From: Carallia brachiata
Lineage: Eukaryota; Streptophyta; Magnoliopsida; Malpighiales; Rhizophoraceae
Length of the DNA stretch: 64,000 bases
NCBI GenBank assembly: GCA_021464245.1
Contig: JADCRB010000066.1
Span: 1,587,548-1,651,547, forward strand
Direction of reading: 5' to 3'
In this document: piece by piece, positions 55,295 through 64,000 of the stretch
Numbering within the stretch: the first letter of the stretch is position 1
Layout: the number at the start of each line of letters is the position of its first letter
Program-made: the position numbers and the translations under genes
Notes under the pieces: generated by a model
Told to the model about the DNA's origin: nothing
What the model saw: the letters and a program-made list of their open reading frames with translations, nothing else
Database searches by the model: none

Positions 55295-58200
55295 TCAAAG
55301 ATAAAACCAAGTCCCAAACTCTGAATGACAATGACTAATACAACAATGAGTTGCCTTACTCTCATTATCAAGCGCTTTATTGTTTGCCTCTAGATAATTC
55401 TCATATAAAGAATGATATTTTCCTGGTATGTAATCCTTGAATCTGTTAAAAATTGCAACTGAAGATTGAGACCAAATATATTTGCAAGTGCTGCACTTTA
55501 TTCCATAACTATGACAGAGATAAAGCAATGAAGAAATGCAAGAAACTAAGATAAGCAAACAACGAGTAATACAAGATGAGAAGTTTGCCACATATGAACA
55601 ATCTTTAATACCTTTTAAGGAGGGAAATCCTCTCTGTTCCAGCAAATAATCTCACAATAGACTGTAAAACATGGTCTATTTTCATTGCTTTTGACTTCAA
55701 TGCCTTCATAAACCCCACAAATTCTTTATATTCCCTAGCACTAAGTTTCTCTTTGACCTGTAATCATAAAAGGAAAAAAATCATACGTTGTTGCGTGAAA
55801 AATCATCTTATTTTGAAGCAGAACAAATGTCAAATGCATCCAACAGGATATAGCAGTTATATTCCTCCAGAAGCCTATTGAAAGGGCAGCTACGCACGGA
55901 AACATGTTTTCACCCAAAAGAAAAGTTGGAAATAATGTCAATCTAGTAACCCCAGGCCACTGAAACATATCACGCCAAGAAACTGTTAAGAACCAAAAGA
56001 GAGGTAAATAATGGGCTCAATTTGTGATTAATCTGGAAATGGGCACTCTGCTTTGAACCCCCCCCCCCCAAAAAAAAAGGTAGTTCTTTTAGACTGTTCA
56101 TTAGCATAATTAAAAAAAAAAAAAAAAAAAAGCCCACCGGCACATATAGGTTTTGATGTGAAATACACGTCACCTCAATCAGAAATGCAGCTCCTCTCGT
56201 TTCCTCATCACCACAATTTACAGAAGTAGACTGAACACCTTTGTCTTTCTTAGTAAGAAAATTGGAGTCACCCCTTTCTGCAATAATTTGATGTTTTTGG
56301 CGCAATCCTGACCCCAGACCAGAATCTTGACTGCTTTTGTTATCACAGATCCGCGGACCATGCAGTTTCAGCAAACTTAGAGGATAGAGATGACCATTTG
56401 ATTGCGACTTTTCAACATTGCACACATGCTCATCATTACATTCAACTGGCCCCTGTGAAACATGTTGTGTATCACATACTTTGCGCTTCTTTGCCGAAGA
56501 TGGTGTTAAAAACTTCTCGCTGCTTTGATCTTCATTTAACACAGATTCACCAGTCAAATCAATTATTTCGTAATTCTGGTGATGCCCATTTTTCCTCCCA
56601 GGAATTGGCAAATTTTTCACATTACAGATTACACCACTTGAAGACTTCAATTTGATATCTGGATATTCCTTGAAAGGAGTGAGAAAAGAGCGATTAGCAG
56701 GAAGAACATCCTTCAATTGGCACGAATCCTTTACTCTCTTGACTTCAAGCAAGGAAGAAAGCGATTTCACAGGGCTATCCTGATCCACCAGTGTGGTCTG
56801 CAAATGGCCAAGAAACAGTTCATAAAGGAAAAGGCATGCAGCTAAGTGAAAATATAAGAACATGCTATGGAAATTAGGCTAGGCTCACAGGAGTAAGAAC
56901 ATTGTCTGGGTATAACTTGTCCACAGGCTGCAGTGCTTTCACATCTTTGAGATTTTCTGCAGAAAAGCGTAACCAAGAAGTTCAGTGCAATAACTTTTTT
57001 CTTCAAAAGGAAAATTGGATAAAACTGAAGGCTAATCAACTGATATTGCAATATATCTACACCATCTAGTCAGAAATTTCTAATAATGGTTTCACCCTGC
57101 TGCCTGTGACAATTAAGAAGTTTATTTCTTTTTTCATTTTTTTTTCCCCCGAATGGTAGATGCATAATAGTTGATGAAATAGAGGGAATCAACTAGGCAA
57201 CCGAACAAACTGGTCAATAGATTTAAACAGAAAAATCACAAAAATCAAGATACATTTGGCTAAGAGATACTTCACCTGTTCTTTCACTTTGTATTAGATT
57301 TGGCTTTGTCGGACCACAAATTTTTGCATCTCGGAAAAAACGACTCAGTGTAAACACCACATCCCCAAATTTGGAGTAACACTGCTAAGTGAGTAAACAT
57401 AAAAGTTTTAAGACCACCCTTACTGCCATTATTGCAAATCCAAAGCTAAGATGCCTACCTTGATATAAGGCTGTATCCAAAGTGATATTTGTGACTGGCG
57501 ATTTGGTTGTAGAAACCTATTTATAACTCAAAAATTAGTAAAATAAATCAAACTTCAAATCTTGAAGACAAAATTGTGCAAGTTATGAATCAAACATGTT
57601 TAAATCAGTCAAAAGTGCTTAAAACACGGTCATATTCGGTTAACTGACCACAATTGCACAAGCGAAGCATAGTCGGCATCAAAAGTTGTGATGTGTAAAA
57701 TGTGGGGAAATTTCAAGGTTGGATAAATATGAGAGTTTGACAAAAAGTCTAAGCAATATACTCTTATAGAAGAAAATAATAATAATAAAACCTTTCATCA
57801 CAAAATATAATAGCTCCATAATCGTGACGATGACGGATTACTCGCCCAACAGCTTGGTTAACTGCTCGTGATGCTTGTTGACTGTACCATTCTTCTCCAT
57901 TTACAGTCTGCAATCCAGTGCAAACTGAACATGAGAATTGGCAACTATAGGGATAATGTCTTCATGCAGAAACATGCTAAATAATGCAATAGTGAAAGTA
58001 CCTTGCGTCCATCCCTGTGTAAATCTGCTATTTCATCCATATATTCACGCTTCAATCGAACCTGCCATAACCAAATTAGATGTCTAGGCTAGAATTACAA
58101 GGTAAATACGTCCTGGTCAGGCTAATTAATATTCACCACAAGTGCTAAAAATATTTCTGACTGTATAACGATCAACAAGTATAGATGCTGCATTTTCTAG

Positions 58201-61200
58201 CAGAACAGACTGGTTGCTATAATTAGGGTGAACGGTGAACACGTATACTAATTCACAGTGCCCCCTCATACACAATCGTATATACTAATAAGAAACTGCA
58301 ACATCACAACAAAAAACAATAAGATCATAATATCAAAGAAAAATCAAAATAGTAGAAGGCCAGCACCTGCTATGTTCCAAAAAAAAAAAGGAAACAAAAA
58401 TGAAAATTCTGAACCAGAATACTAACCTATAGCTTCCCTGATAAGTGAAAAACAAGAAAATTAACAAAATGCAAGCATCAAGAGGAAGACAGATGAAAGA
58501 TCAGTAATTATACTTAAGGCAGCAGTGGTGTAACTAAGAAAACATAAAATGGCATCCATCTAATATCATATTGGCAGATAATTAAAGTGCCTGCAAAAGT
58601 GAGAATCTCATCAACTCTAGAACAGTGAAGGAAAAAATGCATCTCACTCCACAAAGCTTCCACAAAGTGGGGTATGGGGAAGGGCTAGATGTGTGCTGAC
58701 CTTATCCATAAATCGAACACATGCTCCAGAAACAGTGAGACTTAGAAGGACAATCTACATCTTTCAAAAAAAGTCAAAACATGCATATTGGAGGCCAAGC
58801 AACAGGTCAGAGGCAAAACCTACTAGAAAATAAGGACCGCCTTCCTGTTAGCAGTTAAACATTTTTTTATCCAACTGCATTTTCTCAAGAACATGCATTA
58901 AAGCAGTGCAAATGCTCAAAAAATAAGTGTCATGAATAAAATCCAATAATTAATAATTCACATGAATAAAATCTCAAGAAAAATCAGTGTCATGAATGAT
59001 CAAACCTTAGGATCATTCCTCAAGGCAAAAGGAATGCCAGTAACAATCACGGCTCTTCCAGCATGATCAGCAAAATCTAATCCTTCACTGACCTGAAAGA
59101 TAAGACAATGATCAACCATTGTGGGAAAGCATGAAACTTATAGGCTAAACAGCTTATTGAAGCACGAGGAATGGCAATAAACCAAACTGTGGTAATCTTA
59201 AACAACCAAAATATTTCAAGAAATATCATGCAACAAAACATCAACATATGTGAATAAGCAGCAACTGCAAGTGCTGCCTATGTAAGCCTCAGCAACTCTG
59301 CAATGACTTATCAGTAAATAGCGATAAAAACGATCATGTGTGGAAATTCATGATAGCAGGCTTAGAAAAGAATGAACAACATGCGATTAAGAGCATAGTG
59401 GGATTTTTTACATCAACAAAGACATTCTGGAGTTGTGAGCTAAACTCTTTAGACCCTTGCTGAAAGTTAGAGGTCCATGGGACAAGAAAGTGTTCCAACT
59501 GCTGATATAAGTCTCCAAAGAATAACAACTTGATAGACATTCATGACTTATGGCATGATGCATGAACTTCTGGATTCCTAACAGAATAGCCACCTTCAAT
59601 CTCATGAGTTACTACAGAATACTGATTTAGATGTCATCCAGAGGATCTATCAAACAAAGTTTACATCAGTTAAGTACTTCATGCACTTTAAGGTGAATGT
59701 TTTATGTGTGAGCTTTACCAAGGATAAAGAAGCTTGACAGAGTAAAACAAAGAAGAGATATGCAAAGGACATACCTTGCCACGACAAACGGCAAAAAAAA
59801 CCGCACCTGAAGTTGAGCAGTCCTTCAGCTTGGACATATAGTCCTGACCAAATACAGAGTGTAAAAGTTATGATTTGGGAGTTCATAATTGCTTATGAAA
59901 ACTTATAACTCAAACTTGTCTGCTACTTGCCTCAATTGCCAAAGGAAACAGTGAAGATTGTCTTGGTTCTACAACTGGCTTCTTATGCTTGCAGATTCTT
60001 TCCCATATGGTTGTTGCATTTGTAGCACTCTGCACCAATGTAATAACCATAATATTGCACAAAGATTAAAGCCAAGAGGTTATGCTATATAGCCAATTGT
60101 ATTCCATGCTATACCACATTCTTCCAGCACTCGATGCATTGATCAAGAAGGTAGTAAGATGGAAAGAACACAAGCAGTCCATCAGGCACAATTCGAGCAA
60201 AATTGACTGCAATGGAGAAATTATAAATTGCAACAGTTGCTCTATCAAAATGATGATATGAACAAAATATTCTTTACAATTGGCTCACATACCAATGGCA
60301 TTCCCAAGCTCTTGTTTGTAATCTAGGTGATCTCGAGTCCTATAGGATGAGTTGAATGAGCGACCTGATGGACCAGAAGGTACAATACCAGCCCATATCT
60401 GATTTGGAGTGATGACATGAGGGTTTTCCAACCGAATGGGAAAATCTCTGAGTTGGACAATAAAATTATATAGTCAGCAATTCTAAAATTGTTCACATTA
60501 CCACAATATAATATCTGCAAAACAAGACTCACAAGTTCAACTCCTGTGCAAATGAATCCAATGGGGATAATGTTCCAGACGTCAAGATAATAGAGCCAAC
60601 ATCCAACTTGGAGAACGCCTCCATGGCAATCCCCGGATTAAAACACCACCAACTGATCGTTCTAGATGCCGTACCTGACAAATTAAGGAACTGCCATCTT
60701 TAATATAGCCTAACTAGCCGTAACAACTTCTCAACTCAAGCTATCTTAGCACAATAAAGATTGCATAACATTCTATCCCAACAACATTGACTTCAAAGCA
60801 GGTAAGCAATAAGAGATATATACTTCTTGTTCAAAAAAAATTAGATAATATATATTACAATGGAACAATTTGATATTCACATTTCTAATCACAAAATGCA
60901 ATCCTTGTGCTAAGGGACATTTGAACGAGATCTACCATGGTACGTGCAATTTGCAAAGATTCCGTAAGCTATGTTTTATTCATTTTCTCAATCTAAGAAG
61001 AAAATTCTTTGTGATGGGTGTTAGTAACTCAATAGACAGACAAAAGAGTCTTTAATCCTCTTCAAGCCATGATGCTTCGTTGACTACAAATGGCGAGCCT
61101 TAGTGTAACAATAAAGGTTAGTCTATTGTAACCCAGTTGTCAACACTGGTTTGAGTCATAAAAAATTGTCGCTTTGCGAAAACAAAGGGAAGGTTGCATG

Positions 61201-64000
61201 CATCTGACCCTTTTCCTAGACCGCACAAATTTAAGATTCTCGCGCACTGAGATACCCTACTGCTTTGTTCATTTCCCCAGGCCCGCGGGGGTTTCGCTTT
61301 AGCACCTTTTCCTTCCACCACATGATAACCAGAACCTTTGAGCTACTCTAAAATGCTTCCGTTGATGTCAAAACCGCTCTTAACTTCAAACTACAATAGC
61401 TTCAAAGCCATCAGGTTATCAGGTAAAAAGGTAAGGGCATTCTGACTAATAGATGTAACCAGTAATATATTTGAATAAGAAAACACAGTTCTGACAAGGT
61501 TTCTTGAATATTGCTTCTTCTTGTTGGATAACAATTGTTTGTCCACAAGAAGAATTTCCTGAATCTAAAACAAGAAATTTGTGCATAAAGTAGTGGAAGT
61601 TAAGAAATAAGAATGTTAAAAAAGGAAAGAGAGAGAATGACATAAAGTTTTGGCATCAAATTGTTTATCATCACCTTTTAAAATGTCAACAGCTTTTGCC
61701 TCATCTTCCTGCACATGAACCTAAAATGAACAATAAGAAGGTTCAAATTAAAGCAGAGAAGAAATAGGAAAAAAAAATTCTTGAAAAAGGTCAACAAAAT
61801 TGACAATAAAGTTCCCATTACTACAAAATGAATCCATGGCCAAATAATTAAATTCCAAACTTACACGATAGTAATGCGCATGGGCATTATTCTTATCATC
61901 TCTAAAAACTAACTGAAGGATATCTGCAATGCTTTCCAGCCTGCAGACGCTGCCTTTTGCATTCTGCTGCTTATCTTCCTCAAGAAGCAGAACAGCATCC
62001 TCAATTATATTTATAAGATTAGAGGAAGTATCATGTGTGATATTGAGATCGGCTAATAGTTCATAAATATAAGGCCCAGGCCTAGTGAATCCCAATTCCC
62101 TGGACTCAATTGGTACTTCAGCAATCCGCTTATCAAGCTTCAGAAGAAGTGCTGCAAAGGTAACAAGAATAATGAATGGAAGAACCGCTAAAAAAATGAT
62201 TGTAATTCCCAAGCTAACCAAAATTGTACATAATAACTAAAACATTGCAAGCATAGGAAACAAAAAAAAAAAGCATTGTGATTGAATCAAGCAATTAAAA
62301 CTGCCATGTATTCCACATTATATAATAACTACCTCTGAGAATAGCAAAATTATCTGGATTCATTGTTTGGTCATTTGATTTTTCTCTTCTTCCAACTGAA
62401 AGGTCAATACAGGATTTTGCTTCGGAAATGCAAGCTGTCAGAAGCCCAGAAGGCAAGTCAAAGGATGCTGCATCAGCACATATGCTTTCCTGCATTGTAT
62501 ACATTGTGCAAGTCCTTACTCTCAGAAGCCCCAAGTTACAACCAGACAATAGTCTTTTCCCTGAAGTTAGAGAAGATGGGCAAACAAGAAGACCCCAAGG
62601 TGATAGAAATTATACTGCTTGCACTTACCAGGTTGTGAGCTTCATCAAATATAAGAACACTCCCACTCCAATTAATGGTAAGAGATTTTCTATAGGCACG
62701 ATCAATAATGTAATTATAAGGAGCAAATACAATGTCAACCACCTTGTGAAGAACCCTTGATATGTAGTAAGGGCACCTACATATAGTAATGAGAAATATT
62801 GCCACAATATTAACAGCACGACAGCTTTCAATGTTAACTCTAAAAAGATGCTAGGAGAAAACTTACGTCCCAAGCTTTTTCCCAAAATCAACCAACTCCT
62901 CTATGTCTATAGGCTCATCTCCAAGTTCGGGATTGCTCTTCACAGCATCTACAATAGGAACAGAAAGGTACATAATTCATATTCCATTGAACATTTATTA
63001 TAATAGATCTGCAGATGCAGAAAAAATCAATGCTATCTGAACCAAACAAAATCCTTGTTGGGCCTAATTCGCGGATACAGTCATTAAGCCAATATCACCA
63101 TATCAAGACCTTCTCTAAAAATTCTGGTGGAATAAATCGCTGCCATAGTTTGACAGTTTTGCAATATTAGGCAGGTGAGATATGCTTGGACATGAGTGAC
63201 GGGGAGAGAAAAACGTACAGTGTAAAAAAATAAAATCATATATGTCACCTGAGAGATCTAAAAATTTCTGAACTGCATATATACTTAGCTCAACAACAAA
63301 TCATTATTGAAACCCCAACTGGAGTTCATTATATGCCAACATAAATTTAAAAAATCAGGGCAATCACGCAAACCAGATCAAAGCACAGATCACATCAGAG
63401 TTCAAACATTTGAGAAAATCATGCTATGCCAAAAGAGAAAATGAGGGTTTCAACCATTTTCATTATACTCAGAATGCAATCAATCAAAAACACAGATGAT
63501 CATACAAAATGCTATAAGGATGCACAATAACATACCTAGGACACCAGAATTATGCTTGCATTTGCGCTTTGCATTTTTTTTGCAGAGATAGTGGCAGGCA
63601 TTTTTTTGTGCTTTTCCACGAAGTAAACTGACTTCATCATGGATACAAAATTGCTCTCGAGATCCAAGTACAACCATTTTGGGCCTGCACATGCTCTAAA
63701 ATTGTCCAAATTAAGTGTCCCATATGTCATAGTATCAAAATTATCATATCTGTTCAAAATTCCTAGAAAGTTTTATAAACAAGCACATTATTGTTACTGT
63801 GAGTGTTTCAAAGGAGCTGAATGGCCATATTATAAGTGAAGCAATACAAAATAATTACTAACAGGACCTCTTCAGAAGTAGTACACTCATTATTAAGAAA
63901 GCAACATACAAAAGAAAAACAATTATTCGTCAATCGAATAATGAAAATCTGCACTGGTCAATAAATCTCAAGTAAAAATAAACTCTGACCTGTAGTTGCT
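55295..64000 (-). CDS. RTEL1: RTEL1-type Fe-S DNA helicase, 3' 21 exons (5' end outside window)
   Basis: RTEL1 is a 5'-3' superfamily 2 helicase of the XPD/FANCJ group that unwinds D-loops and telomeric T-loops in the nucleus. Exons on the minus strand: 63990-64000 (partial), 63536-63684, 62867-62948, 62629-62776, 62333-62489, 61865-62151, 61675-61720, 60533-60674, 60293-60448, 60115-60206, 59931-60029, 59775-59843, 59006-59092, 58002-58061, 57792-57907, 57459-57516, 57276-57381, 56889-56956, 56174-56797, 55612-55757, 55295-55442. Frames join across every junction. Fe-S cysteines lie in [17 protein letters not shown] and CPYY. The DEAH box is in [10 protein letters not shown]; later come [43 protein letters not shown] and QAVGRVIRH (motif VI). 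A variable linker exon (56174-56797) precedes a C-terminal harmonin-N-like segment ([21 protein letters not shown] ... [10 protein letters not shown]). The Walker A exons are beyond 64000. The donor at 59925-59930 is GC rather than GT. Confidence 0.95.
61092..61259 (+). mobile_element. Degenerate tRNA-derived SINE (Au-like) in an RTEL1 intron
   Basis: Antisense to RTEL1, in the intron between 60674 and 61675. An A-box-like TAGTGTAACAATAAAGG (61101-61117) and a B-box-like GGTTTGAGTCA (61148-61158) are followed by GGTTGCATGCATCTGACCC and CGCGCACTGAGATACCCT. This order and spacing fit the body of Au-type plant SINEs (GCTGCGTACAATAGACC ... GTGCACCGGG). It is diverged, so old. Confidence 0.7.

Noticed and set aside
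61446..61643. Extra RTEL1 exon near 61.5 kb
   Set aside because: The exons at 61675-61720 and 60533-60674 join in frame (ILK-G-TASRT) without it, and the ORF there has no helicase similarity.
1..64000. U4, U6, tRNA, rRNA or CRISPR features
   Set aside because: I looked for the U4 and U6 signature sequences, tRNA box pairs outside the SINE, and regular short repeats with spacers, and found none.

Overview
This is plant nuclear DNA, most likely from a eudicot. The evidence is plant-type snRNA promoters (upstream sequence element RTCCCACATCG plus a TATA box about 33 bp downstream), a plant-specific OVATE-family gene, an intron-rich RTEL1 helicase gene, and copia, hAT, Mutator-like and tRNA-derived SINE elements in an AT-rich background. 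I cannot name the species.

Positions 1-50.6 kb form a spliceosomal snRNA gene cluster. U1 and U2 genes lie on the plus strand and U5 genes on the minus strand. Most of it is a head-to-tail tandem repeat: unit 1 (605-17339), unit 2 (17340-34916) and unit 3 (34917-47110). Each unit reads U2-a, a U1 3' fragment, a 1.7-kb TIR element, U1-a, U5-a (minus), U2-b, U1-b, U5-b (minus), U1-c. Unit 3 continues into a right-hand module that has lost its U1 but keeps the best-preserved U5 (U5-c, about 48.7 kb). The left edge of the window begins in the promoter-distal flank of another U5, so the cluster continues to the left.

Mobile elements record the history. A 5.9-kb Ty1/copia retrotransposon (minus strand, 5-bp TSD CCTAC) splits U1-c in units 1 and 2, while unit 3 keeps the empty site. 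A 0.95-kb hAT element sits in the left spacer of units 2 and 3 but not unit 1. A second hAT element splits the U1-c promoter in unit 3 only. This matrix fits two starting units that became three by one unequal crossover, the middle unit being the recombinant. U2-b, U1-a and U1-b look expressible in all units. U2-a, U5-a, U5-b and U1-c carry promoter or body lesions.

Positions 50.6-64 kb hold ordinary genes: an OVATE-family gene with a one-base frameshift (52136-53061, plus), and the 3' two-thirds of an RTEL1-type iron-sulfur DNA helicase gene (55295 to beyond 64000, minus, 21 exons seen), with a degenerate SINE in one intron. Several one-base differences at homopolymers between copies could be assembly errors, so single-base frameshifts need checking against reads.
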